Source of the DNA: Pseudomonadota bacterium
GTDB lineage: Bacteria; Pseudomonadota; Gammaproteobacteria; Burkholderiales; Burkholderiaceae_C
DNA length: 11,808 bases
Assembly (NCBI GenBank): GCA_023394015.1
Contig: JAEXBL010000410.1
Location: forward strand, 1-11,808
Direction of reading: 5' to 3'
The notes beneath the pieces were generated by a model, which did no database searches, was not told the DNA's origin, and saw nothing but the letters and a program-made list of their open reading frames with translations. The first letter of the stretch is position 1. Each line of letters opens with the position of its first letter. Made by a program: the position numbers and the translations under genes. Of this stretch, positions 1 to 7,573 are shown in pieces.

Positions 1-1
1 G

Positions 2-226
2 GCCCGGGCCGAGGAGGCCGCCCGCGCCAAGCGCGAGCAAGAGGCCCGGGCCAAGCGCGAAGAAGAGGCCAGGGCCGCCCAGGCCCGCCGCGACGAGGAG
101 CGGGCCAAGGCCCAGGCCCAGCGCGAGCAGGAGGCCCGCGCCAAGAAGGAGCAGGAAGCCCGCGCCAGGCGCGAGGCCGAGCAGCGCGCCAAGCGCGAAG
201 AGGCGGCCCGCGCCCGCGCCCTGCTG
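2..226 (+). repeat. Imperfect in-frame tandem repeat coding Ala/Arg/Glu/Lys-rich segment
   Basis: This GC-rich stretch repeats a unit close to gcccgcgccaagcgcgag in frame. It yields peptide units of 8 residues (EARAKREQ, EARAKREE, EARAKKEQ) mixed with 11-residue variants. The pattern is low-complexity, lies wholly inside the SPOR protein frame and keeps that frame open. Such repeats can change copy number by slippage. The repeat continues to the left window edge, so its full length is unknown. Confidence 0.7.
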
Positions 227-502
227 GAAGGCCGCAGCCCCGCCGCCGCCAAGCCGGCGGCCGATCCCCAGGGCACGCGCTTCATCGTGCAGGTGGGCGC
301 CTTCGCCGACGACGCGGCGGTGCGCCAGGCGCGCCAGAAGGCCGAGCGCGCCGGCCTCAAGACCTACACCCAGGTGGTCAACACCCGGGACGGCCCGCGC
401 ACCCGCGTGCGCGTCGGCCCCTTTGCCAGCCGCGCCGAGGCCGACAAGGCCGCCGCCACGCTGAAGCAGGCGGGGCTTGCCGGCGCCGTGCTGGCGCTGT
501 GA
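2..502 (+). CDS. SPOR-domain protein (DedD-like), 3' part only
   Basis: The reading frame is open from the window edge to a TGA at 500-502, so the N-terminus lies upstream. The last ~74 residues (from about nt 278) form a SPOR domain: it opens FIVQVGAFAD, and a second half contains RVRVGPFASRAEADKA, matching the two-repeat fold that binds denuded septal peptidoglycan. The ~75 residues before it are almost only Ala, Arg, Glu, Lys and Gln in 8- and 11-residue units such as EARAKREQ, which probably form a long helix or coiled coil spanning the periplasm. Family knowledge: DedD/FtsN-type proteins are inner-membrane division proteins whose SPOR domain sits at the C-terminus. Location directly before cvpA and purF matches the dedD-cvpA-purF order of many proteobacteria. 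The membrane anchor is not in the window, so dedD is likely but not proven. Confidence 0.85.
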   Translation, partial: ARAEEAARAKREQEARAKREEEARAAQARRDEERAKAQAQREQEARAKKEQEARARREAEQRAKREEAARARALLEGRSPAAAKPAADPQGTRFIVQVGAFADDAAVRQARQKAERAGLKTYTQVVNTRDGPRTRVRVGPFASRAEADKAAATLKQAGLAGAVLAL

Positions 503-506
503 CACC

Positions 507-998
507 GTGCTGTCCGCAATCGACTGGCTGGCGCTGATGGTGGTGGTGGCCTCGCTGCTGCTGGGCCTGTGGCGCGGCCTGCTGTACGAGGTGCTGGCGC
601 TGGGCGGCTGGGTGATCGCCTTTCTGGCGGCGCGCTGGGCCGCGCCGGTGGTGGGCGGCTGGCTGCCCATGGGCGAATCGTCCGAGCCGCTGCGCTACGC
701 CGCCGGCTTTGCGCTGGTGTTCATTGCCACCGCCTTCCTGTGCGGCATGCTGGCCACGCTGGCGCGCAAGGCGGCCAAGGCCATCGGCGTGCGCCCGGTG
801 GACCGCCTGTTCGGCGCCGTGTTCGGCGTGCTGCGCGGCGCGCTGCTGCTGCTGGTGCTGGCCGCGCTGGTGCTGATGACGCCGCTGCGCGACGAGCCCT
901 GGTGGCGCCAGTCGCTCAGCGCGCCGTGGCTGGAGATGGCGCTGCTGCAACTGCACCCCTTGTTGCCGGATGCGTTCGGCAAGTACCTTTCGGCATGA
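507..998 (+). CDS. cvpA: CvpA family inner-membrane protein
   Basis: This predicts 163 residues, the usual CvpA length (about 160). The start is taken as GTG at 507, four nt after the upstream stop, because the protein then begins MLSAIDWLAL, as family members do. An in-frame start at 477 would add ten residues encoded inside the SPOR gene. Four hydrophobic segments are visible, at about residues 4-20, 27-43, 63-82 and 107-124. The family signature is present as GLWRGLLYEVLALGGWV (20-36) and RPVDRLFGAVFGVLRG (96-111). CvpA was named for colicin V production and has since been linked to envelope stress tolerance; its biochemical role is unsettled. No clear Shine-Dalgarno precedes the GTG, so translation is probably coupled to the upstream gene. 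It lies directly before purF, its usual neighbour. Confidence 0.88.
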   Translation: MLSAIDWLALMVVVASLLLGLWRGLLYEVLALGGWVIAFLAARWAAPVVGGWLPMGESSEPLRYAAGFALVFIATAFLCGMLATLARKAAKAIGVRPVDRLFGAVFGVLRGALLLLVLAALVLMTPLRDEPWWRQSLSAPWLEMALLQLHPLLPDAFGKYLSA

Positions 999-1002
999 CA
1001 AT

Positions 1003-1016
1003 CGGGGCCTGGCCCC
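1003..1016 (+). other. Small GC hairpin between cvpA and purF
   Basis: In the 42-nt cvpA-purF gap, GGGGC (1004-1008) can pair with GCCCC (1012-1016) around a very short loop. No T-run follows, so it is not a typical intrinsic terminator. It may only modulate or protect the joint transcript, or be incidental in such GC-rich DNA. A CAGGA at 1028-1032 is the likely purF ribosome-binding site. Confidence 0.3.
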
Positions 1017-1040
1017 TTCACCCCACGCAGGACCTTCACC

Positions 1041-2549
1041 ATGTGCGGCATCGTCGGCGTTGTCAGCAACGCACCCGTCAACCAGTTGATCTACGACGCG
1101 CTGCTGCTGCTGCAGCACCGCGGGCAGGATGCCGCCGGCATCGTCACCCAGCAGGGCCGCAAGTTCTACATGCACAAGGCCAAGGGCATGGTGCGCGACG
1201 TGTTCCGCACCCGCAACATGCGCGCGCTGCCCGGCCACAGCGGCCTGGGCCAGGTGCGCTACCCCACGGCGGGCGACGCCAACAGCGAGGAGGAGGCGCA
1301 GCCGTTCTACGTCAACGCGCCTTTCGGCATCGTGCTGGTGCACAACGGCAACCTGACCAACGCCGAGGCGCTGAAGACCGAGGTGTTCAGCACCGACCAC
1401 CGCCACATCAACACCGAGAGCGACTCCGAGGTGCTGCTCAACGTGCTGGCGCACGAGCTGGAGCGCGCCACGCGCGGCGCCGCACTGGGGCCGGACGAGG
1501 TGTTCGCCGCCGTCACGGCGGTGCACCAGCGCATTCGCGGCTCGTATGCCGTCATCGCCCACATCGCCGGGCGCGGCATGCTGGCGTTTCGCGACCCGCA
1601 CGGCATCCGGCCGCTGTGCCTGGGCCGCTCGGCCGACGGCGGCGTGATGCTGGCCAGCGAAAGCGTGGCGCTGGAGGGCACCGGCTTCACGCCCGAGCGC
1701 GACGTGGCGCCGGGCGAGGCGGTGTTCGTCACGCTGGACGGTGCCGTGCACACGCGCGCCTGCGTGCCGGCCGCGCGGCTGTCGCCCTGCATTTTCGAAT
1801 ACGTGTACCTGGCGCGGCCCGATTCGGTGCTGGACGGCATCTCGGTCTACCAGGCGCGGCTGAACCTGGGCGAGACGCTGGCCAAGCGCGTGGTCTCCAC
1901 CGTGCCGCCGGACCAGATCGACGTGGTCATCCCGGTGCCCGAATCCAGCCGCCCCAGCGCCACCGAGTTGGCGCGCCTGCTGGGCAAGCCCTACCGCGAG
2001 GGTTTCGTGAAGAACCGCTACGTCGGCCGCACCTTCATCATGCCCGGGCAGGCGGTGCGCAAGAAGTCGGTGCGCCAGAAGCTCAACGCCATCGCCAGCG
2101 AGTTCGCCGGCCGCAACGTGCTGCTGGTCGACGACTCCATCGTGCGCGGCACCACCAGCAAGGAGATCGTGCAGATGGCGCGCGAGGCCGGCGCGCGCCA
2201 GGTGTACCTGGCCAGCGCCGCGCCGCCGGTGCGCTACCCCAACGTCTACGGCATCGACATGCCGACCAAGGACGAGCTGGTGGCCAACGGCCGCAGCGTG
2301 GAAGAGGTGCGCCAGATCATCGGCGCCGACGCGCTGATCTACCAGGACGTGGAGGCCATGAAGCGCGCCGTGGCCGCGCTGAACCCCAAGGTAGAGGGCT
2401 TCGACGCCTCGTGCTTCGACGGCGTCTACGTCACCGGCGACATCACCGAGGGCGACATCGACCGCCTGAACCGCCAGCGCCCGACCAGCGGCGACGAGGA
2501 GCCGGCCGAAGGCTCGCGCCTGACGCTGCCCAACGCCTCGGTGGCCTGA
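1041..2549 (+). CDS. purF: Amidophosphoribosyltransferase (glutamine PRPP amidotransferase)
   Basis: The 502 residues match the E. coli-type PurF length (about 505). It catalyses the first committed step of purine synthesis: PRPP plus glutamine gives 5-phosphoribosylamine. The N-terminal class II glutaminase domain (about 1-230) begins MCGIVGV, so Cys2 becomes the nucleophile once Met is removed. There is no propeptide, unlike the Bacillus iron-sulphur type. LLLQHRGQDAAGI and the HNGNLTNA loop are present. The C-terminal phosphoribosyltransferase domain carries the PRPP-binding motif VDDSIVRGTT (363-372) and the YREGFVKNRYVGRTFI flexible-loop region. The ATG at 1041 has CAGGA eight nt upstream and is the only start that leaves Cys2 in place. 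Purine repression is likely from general knowledge, but no operator is recognisable here. Confidence 0.97.
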   Translation: MCGIVGVVSNAPVNQLIYDALLLLQHRGQDAAGIVTQQGRKFYMHKAKGMVRDVFRTRNMRALPGHSGLGQVRYPTAGDANSEEEAQPFYVNAPFGIVLVHNGNLTNAEALKTEVFSTDHRHINTESDSEVLLNVLAHELERATRGAALGPDEVFAAVTAVHQRIRGSYAVIAHIAGRGMLAFRDPHGIRPLCLGRSADGGVMLASESVALEGTGFTPERDVAPGEAVFVTLDGAVHTRACVPAARLSPCIFEYVYLARPDSVLDGISVYQARLNLGETLAKRVVSTVPPDQIDVVIPVPESSRPSATELARLLGKPYREGFVKNRYVGRTFIMPGQAVRKKSVRQKLNAIASEFAGRNVLLVDDSIVRGTTSKEIVQMAREAGARQVYLASAAPPVRYPNVYGIDMPTKDELVANGRSVEEVRQIIGADALIYQDVEAMKRAVAALNPKVEGFDASCFDGVYVTGDITEGDIDRLNRQRPTSGDEEPAEGSRLTLPNASVA

Positions 2550-2564
2550 TTTCAATCCTGTTCA

Positions 2565-2594
2565 GCCCGCGCCGCCTGCTTGACAGGCGCGGGC
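2565..2594 (+). other. GC-rich hairpin in the purF-metZ gap (possible terminator or attenuator)
   Basis: GCCCGCGCC (2565-2573) is perfectly complementary to GGCGCGGGC (2586-2594) across a 12-nt loop. An alternative register pairs GCCTG (2574-2578) with CAGGC (2584-2588). It begins 15 nt after the purF stop, where a terminator would sit, but it is followed by agcgatcaaaa rather than a T-tract on the + strand. It could slow polymerase, stabilise the purF 3' end or act with Rho. Confidence 0.45.
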
Positions 2595-2616
2595 AGCGAT
2601 CAAAACCACAGTCCCC

Positions 2617-3840
2617 ATGAGCCCGCAACGCCCCCTGCCGCCCGACCTGCACCCCGACACCCTGGCGGTGCGCGTGGGCATCGACCCCAGCGCCTACGGC
2701 GAGAATTCCGAGGCGCTGTACCTGACCAGTTGCTTCGTGCAGCCCGACGCCGAGACCTCGGCGCAGCGCTTTGCCCACCCCGAGCAGGGCTACACCTATT
2801 CGCGCACCAGCAACCCCAGCGTGACCGCCTTCGAGCGCCGCCTGGCGGCGCTGGAGGGCGCCGAGGCGGCCATCGGCACCGCCAGCGGCATGTCGGCCAT
2901 CCTGCTGATGGGCCTGGGCCTGCTGAAAAGCGGCGACCACGTGGTCTGCTCGCGCTCGATGTTCGGCAGCACCATCAAGCTGTTCGCCAGCGACCTGGGC
3001 AAGTTCGGCGTCGCCACCAGCTTCGTGTCGCAGACCGACGTGGCCGAATGGCGCGCGGCGCTACAACCCAACACCCGCCTGCTGTTCGCCGAAACACCCA
3101 CCAACCCGCTGACCGAGGTGTGCGACATCGCCGCGCTGGCCGCCTTGGCGCACGAGGTGGGTGCGCTGCTGGCGGTGGACAACTGCTTTGCCACGCCGGT
3201 GCTGCAAAAGCCGCTGTCGCTGGGCGCCGATCTGGTGATCCACTCCGGCACCAAGTTTCTCGACGGCCAGGGCCGGGTGATGGCCGGCGCGCTCTGCGGC
3301 TCGCAACAGCTGATCGACGGCGTGTTCGCGCCGCTGATCCGCAGCGCCGGTATGGTGCTGGCACCCTTCAACGCCTGGGTGGTGCACAAGGGCATGGAGA
3401 CGCTGGCTGTGCGCGTGCGCGCGCAAAGCGCGAATGCATTGCAGATTGCGCGCTGGCTGGAGGCGCACCCGGCGGTGGAGCGCGTGTTCTACCCCGGCCT
3501 GCCCTCGCACCCGCAGCACGCACTGGCGATGGCGCAGCAGGACGGCGTGGGCGGCGCGGTGATCGCCTTCAGCGTCAAGGCCGATGCGCCGGAGCAGGCG
3601 CGCGCGCGCGCCTTCCACGTCATCGATTCGACGCGCGTGTGCAGCATCGCCACCAACCTGGGCGACGTGAAGACGCTGATCTGCCACCCCGCCAGCACCT
3701 CGCACGGGCGCCTGAGCGAGGAACAGCGCCAGTCGGCCGGCGTGGTGCAGGGCCTGATCCGCCTGGCCGTTGGGCTGGAGCATCCGGGCGACATCCAGGC
3801 CGACCTGGCGCGCGGCCTGGACGACTGTGAGAAATACTGA
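2617..3840 (+). CDS. metZ: O-succinylhomoserine sulfhydrylase
   Basis: This 407-residue protein of the Cys/Met-metabolism PLP enzyme family makes homocysteine from O-succinylhomoserine and sulfide, the direct sulfhydrylation route to methionine. Visible family features are the cofactor-phosphate motif YSRTSNP (61-67), GTASGMSAI, ETPTNP, the aspartate of AVDNCFATP (Asp188, expected to bind the PLP ring nitrogen) and the Schiff-base lysine in HSGTKFLDGQGR (Lys213). The GQGR context and the position after purF fit MetZ better than cystathionine gamma-synthase (MetB) or an O-acetylhomoserine enzyme, but substrate choice cannot be proved by reading. The ATG at 2617 begins MSPQRPLPPD with the usual short leader of MetZ. 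No good Shine-Dalgarno is visible. No S-adenosylmethionine riboswitch is recognisable in the 67-nt gap. Confidence 0.92.
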   Translation: MSPQRPLPPDLHPDTLAVRVGIDPSAYGENSEALYLTSCFVQPDAETSAQRFAHPEQGYTYSRTSNPSVTAFERRLAALEGAEAAIGTASGMSAILLMGLGLLKSGDHVVCSRSMFGSTIKLFASDLGKFGVATSFVSQTDVAEWRAALQPNTRLLFAETPTNPLTEVCDIAALAALAHEVGALLAVDNCFATPVLQKPLSLGADLVIHSGTKFLDGQGRVMAGALCGSQQLIDGVFAPLIRSAGMVLAPFNAWVVHKGMETLAVRVRAQSANALQIARWLEAHPAVERVFYPGLPSHPQHALAMAQQDGVGGAVIAFSVKADAPEQARARAFHVIDSTRVCSIATNLGDVKTLICHPASTSHGRLSEEQRQSAGVVQGLIRLAVGLEHPGDIQADLARGLDDCEKY

Positions 3841-3884
3841 ATGAATAGCAGCCCGCGATGAATTGGCGGGCGCCGAGAGCCGAT

Positions 3885-5291
3885 ATGACTGAAAAGACCG
3901 CTGCCACCCCGGCGCGCGTGCGCACTCGCTTCGCGCCATCGCCCACCGGCTTCATCCACCTGGGCAACATCCGCTCGGCGCTGTACCCGTGGGCCTTTGC
4001 GCGTGGGCAGGGCGGCGACTTCATCCTGCGCATCGAGGACACCGACCTGGAGCGCTCCACCCAGGCCGCGGTCGACGTGATCCTGGAAGGCATGGCCTGG
4101 CTGGGGCTGGACCACGACGAAGGCCCGTTCTACCAAATGCAGCGCATGGGCCGCTACAAGGAAGTGCTGGCGCAACTGCAGGCCGCCGGCCACGTCTACC
4201 CCTGCTACATGAGCGTGGCCGAGCTGGAGGCGCTGCGCGAGCGCCAGATGGCCGCCAAGCAAAAGCCCCGCTACGACGGCACCTGGCGCCCCGAGCGCGA
4301 CAAGACCCTGCCGCCCGTCCCACAGGGCGTGCAGCCGGTGCTGCGCTTTCGCAACCCGCAGGGCGGCGTGGTGGCCTGGGACGACAAGGTCAAGGGCCGC
4401 ATCGAGATCGCCAACGACGAGCTGGACGACCTGGTCATCGCCCGCCCCGATGGCACGCCCACCTACAACTTCTGCGTGGTGGTGGACGACATCGACATGA
4501 AGATCAGCCACGTCATCCGCGGCGACGACCACGTCAACAACACGCCGCGGCAGATCAACATCTTTCGCGCGCTCGGCCACGAGCCGCCGGTGTACGCGCA
4601 CCTGCCCACCGTGCTGAACGAGCAGGGCGAGAAGATGAGCAAGCGCAGCGGCGCCAAGCCCGTCACGCAGTACCGCGACGAGGGCTTTCTGCCCGACGCC
4701 ATGGTCAACTACCTGGCGCGCCTGGGCTGGAGCCACGGCGACGACGAGATCTTCAGCCGCGCGCAGTTTCTCGACTGGTTCGACCTCGACCACCTGGGCC
4801 GCAGCGCCGCGCAGTTCGACGAGGCCAAGCTGCGCTGGGTCAACGCCCAGCACCTGAAGGCCATGGACGACGCAGCGCTGGCGCCGCTGGTGGCCGCGCA
4901 ATTGCAGCGGCGCGGCATCACGGCCGACGAGCGCCTGCCCGCGCTGTGCGGCCTGTTCAAGGACCGCTGCGACACCACCGTGGCCCTGGCCGACTGGGTG
5001 CAGGCCTATTACGCCGACGTGCAACCCAGTGCCGACGACCTGGCCAAACACGTCACCGACGCCGTCAAGCCCGCCATCGCCACGCTGCGTGACAGGCTGG
5101 CGGCAATCGACTGGACCACGCCCGCCATCGCCGCCGCCATCAAGGACACGTTGGCCGAGCACGGCCTGAAGATGCCGCAGCTGGCCATGCCGGTGCGCGT
5201 GCTGGTGATGGGCACGCCGCAGACGCCGTCGCTCGACGCCGTGCTGGCGCTGCACCGGCGCGAGCTTGTGCTGCAGCGCCTGGGCTGTTAG
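3885..5291 (+). CDS. gltX: Glutamyl-tRNA synthetase
   Basis: The 468 residues fit the bacterial GluRS length (about 470). It charges tRNA-Glu with glutamate in the cytoplasm. The class I signatures are both present: HLGN in [12 protein letters not shown] (His25-Asn28), and KMSKR (250-254). The start is ATG 3885 ([20 protein letters not shown]), preceded by a weak GAGAG. An in-frame ATG at 3858 lacks a binding site and would add nine unconserved residues. It lies 44 nt after metZ. The zinc-site region of E. coli GluRS (CxC, then CxH) is replaced here by CYM (107-109) and GTW, so this copy probably does not bind that zinc, as in many other GluRS. Whether it also charges tRNA-Gln cannot be told. 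A tRNA-Glu gene lies 5.4 kb downstream. Confidence 0.96.
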   Translation: MTEKTAATPARVRTRFAPSPTGFIHLGNIRSALYPWAFARGQGGDFILRIEDTDLERSTQAAVDVILEGMAWLGLDHDEGPFYQMQRMGRYKEVLAQLQAAGHVYPCYMSVAELEALRERQMAAKQKPRYDGTWRPERDKTLPPVPQGVQPVLRFRNPQGGVVAWDDKVKGRIEIANDELDDLVIARPDGTPTYNFCVVVDDIDMKISHVIRGDDHVNNTPRQINIFRALGHEPPVYAHLPTVLNEQGEKMSKRSGAKPVTQYRDEGFLPDAMVNYLARLGWSHGDDEIFSRAQFLDWFDLDHLGRSAAQFDEAKLRWVNAQHLKAMDDAALAPLVAAQLQRRGITADERLPALCGLFKDRCDTTVALADWVQAYYADVQPSADDLAKHVTDAVKPAIATLRDRLAAIDWTTPAIAAAIKDTLAEHGLKMPQLAMPVRVLVMGTPQTPSLDAVLALHRRELVLQRLGC

Positions 5292-5617
5292 GATATACAG
5301 CTTTCATTCATTGACCGCGTGCCTGTTCAGGCACCGCGTTTCAAGTGAGGGCGTGCCCCGCCAGGGGCGCTCATCCCACCTCCGGCTTTTTGCAGTCGCG
5401 TTGGTGCCAGGGCCATCCTGGTGGCAGCGACTTGTCTCGTTCGGGCCATGCATCCATGTTGATGGATCGGCCTGTCCCGGTGCCCGAGCCGGCGCGCACG
5501 CCAGTTGCCGCGCCAGGGGCTGGCGGGCGCCCGACACCCGCGTCCCGCTGGCCTGGAGCCCCCAAGCCCTGTTCGCCTGCGCGCCCGGCTGGCCCCATCG
5601 AGGAGGGTTGAGCACGC
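5292..5617 (+). promoter_or_regulatory. Gene-free, hairpin-rich leader region upstream of asnO
   Basis: I find no gene in this 326-nt stretch. Beyond the hairpin just after gltX it has further inverted repeats: GTGCCCC/GGGGCGC (5353-5359/5364-5370, one wobble pair), a two-part arm TCGC..TGCCA / TGGCAGCGA (5396-5430), ATCCAT/ATGGAT (5452-5457/5462-5467) and CGCCAG/CTGGCG (5511-5516/5520-5525). The promoter of the NAGGN genes should lie here, because the preceding gene is housekeeping, but I cannot pick a convincing -35/-10 pair. GAGGAGG at 5600-5606 is a strong ribosome-binding site for the ATG at 5618. The region may be a structured 5' leader or simply GC-rich spacer. Confidence 0.5.
5316..5341 (+). 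terminator. Possible weak terminator after gltX
   Basis: GTGCCTG (5319-5325) and CAGGCAC (5328-5334) form a tight hairpin, flanked by CGC/GCG that could extend it past one bulged C. Only three T residues follow (5339-5341). It lies 28 nt after the gltX stop, where a terminator is expected, but the T-tract is too short for confidence. Confidence 0.4.
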
Positions 5618-7390
5618 ATGTGTGGCATCGCAGGGGAAATACGGTTCGACGGCGACAGCGCCGATGCGGCGGCGCTGGCGCGCATGGCGGCGGCGCAGGC
5701 CCGGCGCGGCCCCGACGCCAGCGGCCTGCTGGTGCAGAACGCGCTGGGCGTGGCCCACCGGCGGCTGAAGATCATGGACCTCTCGGAGGGCTCGGCCCAA
5801 CCGATGTTCGACCCGCTGCTGGGCCTGGGCATCGTCTTCAACGGCGCCATCTACAACCATGCCGAGCTGCGGCAGACGCTGAAGGCCAAGGGCTACCGCT
5901 TTTATTCGCACGGCGACACCGAGGTGCTGCTCAAGGCCTACCACTGCTGGGGCGAGGACTTCGTGCAGCGGCTCAACGGCATGTTCGCCTTTGCCCTGTG
6001 GGAGCAGGCCTCGGGCCGCGTGCTGCTGGGGCGCGACCGGCTGGGCATCAAGCCGCTGTACTACGCCCAGGGGCGCGGCTGGCTGCGCTTTGCCTCCACC
6101 CTGCCGGCGCTGCTGGCTGGCGGCGGGGTGGACACGGCGATCGACCCGGTCGGGCTGCACCACTACCTGTCGTTCCACGCCGTGGTGCCGCCGCCGCACA
6201 CCGTGCTGGCCGGCGTGCGCAAGCTGCCGCCGGCCACGCTGATGCGCGTGGAGCCCGACGGCCAGCGCCACGAGCGCAGCTACTGGTCGCTCGACTTCAC
6301 CCGCAGCGTCGAGGACGAAGCGCGCCCGTTCGACGAATGGCGCGAGCGGCTGCTGCAGGCCCTGCGCGCCGCCGTGCAGCGCCGCCTGGTGGCCGACGTG
6401 CCGGTGGGCGCGCTGCTGTCGGGTGGGGTCGATTCCAGCCTGATCGTCGGCCTGATGGTGGAAGCCGGCGTGCCCGAGCTGCGCACCTACAGCGTCGGCT
6501 TCGAGGACGTGGGCGGCGAGAAGGGCAACGAGTTCGAATACGCCGACATCGTGGCGCAGCGCTTCGCCACCGTGCACGAGAAGATCTTCGTGCCCGAGCA
6601 GCAGCTGCTCAGCCGCCTGCCCGAAGCCGTGGCCGCCATGAGCGAGCCGATGGTGAGCCACGACTGCATCGGCTTTTACCTGCTGTCGGAGGTGGTGTCG
6701 CGCCACAGCCGGGTGGTGCAAAGCGGGCAGGGCGCCGACGAGGTGTTCGGCGGCTACCACTGGTACCCAAAGCTGGCCGGCAGCCGGCAGCCGGTGGACG
6801 ATTACCTGGCGGCCTTTCGCGACCGCGATATCGATGAGTACCGCGACACCGTGCAGCCGGCCTACCTGGCCGGCGATGCCTCGCGGGCGCTGGTGGCGGC
6901 GTACTTCGCCGCGCCCGGCGCCAGCGACCCGGTGGACCAGGCGCTGCGCCTGGACACCACGGTGATGCTGGTGGACGACCCGGTCAAGCGGGTCGACAAC
7001 ATGACCATGGCCTTCGGCCTGGAGGCGCGCGTGCCGTTTCTGGACCACACGCTGGTGGAACTGGCGGCGCGCATTCCGCCGCGCCACAAGCTGGCCGGCG
7101 GCGGCAAGGGCATCCTGAAGGAGGCCGCGCGCCAGGTGGTGCCGGCGCAGGTGATCGACCGGCCCAAGGGCTACTTTCCAGTGCCGGCGCTCAAGTACCT
7201 GCAGGGCGGCGTGCTGGACACCGTGCGCGATGCGCTGACGGGCCGCGCCGCGCGCGAGCGCGGGCTGTTCAGGGCCGATTACGTCGAGCGGCTGCTGGCC
7301 GACCCGGCCGCGCACATCACGCCCCTGCGCGGCTCCAAGCTGTGGCAGCTTGGGTTGCTGGAGTGGTGGCTGCAGACGCATTTGAAATGA
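5618..7390 (+). CDS. asnO: N-acetylglutaminylglutamine amidotransferase (asparagine-synthetase-like)
   Basis: The 590-residue protein is built like AsnB. A class II glutaminase domain (about 1-200) starts MCGIAGE with nucleophile Cys2 and contains RRGPDASG and VFNGAIYNH. A synthetase domain (about 235-560) has the ATP pyrophosphatase loop SGGVDSS (268-274), SGQGADEVFGGY and RVDNMTMAFGLEARVPFLD from residue 458. AsnB proper makes asparagine, but the two genes downstream are those that accompany the AsnO type, which amidates N-acetylglutaminylglutamine to NAGGN, a compatible solute made under osmotic stress in Sinorhizobium meliloti and Pseudomonas aeruginosa. That context is the basis of the call. 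The start is fixed by the need for Cys2 and by GAGGAGG ten nt upstream. No truncation is seen. Osmotic induction is expected from relatives, not shown by the sequence. Confidence 0.9.
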   Translation: MCGIAGEIRFDGDSADAAALARMAAAQARRGPDASGLLVQNALGVAHRRLKIMDLSEGSAQPMFDPLLGLGIVFNGAIYNHAELRQTLKAKGYRFYSHGDTEVLLKAYHCWGEDFVQRLNGMFAFALWEQASGRVLLGRDRLGIKPLYYAQGRGWLRFASTLPALLAGGGVDTAIDPVGLHHYLSFHAVVPPPHTVLAGVRKLPPATLMRVEPDGQRHERSYWSLDFTRSVEDEARPFDEWRERLLQALRAAVQRRLVADVPVGALLSGGVDSSLIVGLMVEAGVPELRTYSVGFEDVGGEKGNEFEYADIVAQRFATVHEKIFVPEQQLLSRLPEAVAAMSEPMVSHDCIGFYLLSEVVSRHSRVVQSGQGADEVFGGYHWYPKLAGSRQPVDDYLAAFRDRDIDEYRDTVQPAYLAGDASRALVAAYFAAPGASDPVDQALRLDTTVMLVDDPVKRVDNMTMAFGLEARVPFLDHTLVELAARIPPRHKLAGGGKGILKEAARQVVPAQVIDRPKGYFPVPALKYLQGGVLDTVRDALTGRAARERGLFRADYVERLLADPAAHITPLRGSKLWQLGLLEWWLQTHLK

Positions 7391-7392
7391 AG

Positions 7393-7514
7393 CATGACTT
7401 CGCTTCGCTCAATGACTGGCGCTGGCGCGCCATGACAAATGACCAAGGCGCCGCGCTTGGCGATGGCTTCTTGTCATTGGTCATGCGCTCGTCAGAGCGC
7501 AGTCATTCGTCATG
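7393..7514 (+). repeat. Large nested palindrome of ATGAC/GTCAT motifs between asnO and ngg
   Basis: Four ATGAC motifs (starting at 7394, 7412, 7432 and 7439) are followed by four GTCAT motifs (starting at 7473, 7480, 7502 and 7509), nearly mirror-symmetric about position 7458. The inner arms, 7431-7445 and 7471-7485, pair at 13 of 15 positions. The outer arms are AATGACT/AGTCATT (7411-7417/7501-7507) and CATGAC/GTCATG (7393-7398/7509-7514), both perfect. Two perfect small hairpins sit in the arms: GGCGC/GCGCC (7418-7422/7427-7431) and GCGCTC/GAGCGC (7485-7490/7495-7500). It could be a multi-site operator, a folded intercistronic RNA that tunes ngg expression, or a short mobile palindromic repeat. 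No gene fits here. Confidence 0.75.
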
Positions 7515-7562
7515 GGTTTCATGCCCTGGGGGTGGCGCGTGGGCACGATGGAAACGGGAATG

Positions 7563-7569
7563 AAGGAGG
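7563..7569 (+). promoter_or_regulatory. Strong ribosome-binding site deciding the ngg start
   Basis: AAGGAGG lies five nt before ATG 7574. It settles the start against an upstream in-frame ATG at 7439 that has no such site. It is outside the palindrome (49 nt downstream), so folding of the palindrome need not hide it directly. Confidence 0.75.
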
Positions 7570-7573
7570 CACC

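Noticed and set aside
378..2555. Very long minus-strand open frame opposite cvpA and purF
   Set aside because: It lies opposite well-supported genes, is rich in His, Arg, Gln and Ala with no known domain, and is typical of antisense frames in GC-rich DNA. The same holds for minus-strand frames at 3489-5255, 5327-7381, 7481-9316 and 9211-10659.
2580..2608. Promoter for metZ using TTGACA at 2580
   Set aside because: The -35 is perfect, but there is no -10 at a usable distance, and the start codon at 2617 is too close.
3858..3884. Upstream start for gltX
   Set aside because: No ribosome-binding site, and the added nine residues are not typical of GluRS N-termini.
7439..7573. N-terminal extension of ngg from ATG 7439
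   Set aside because: The frame is open but runs through the palindrome, lacks a ribosome-binding site and has no family-like residues. ATG 7574 has AAGGAGG just upstream.
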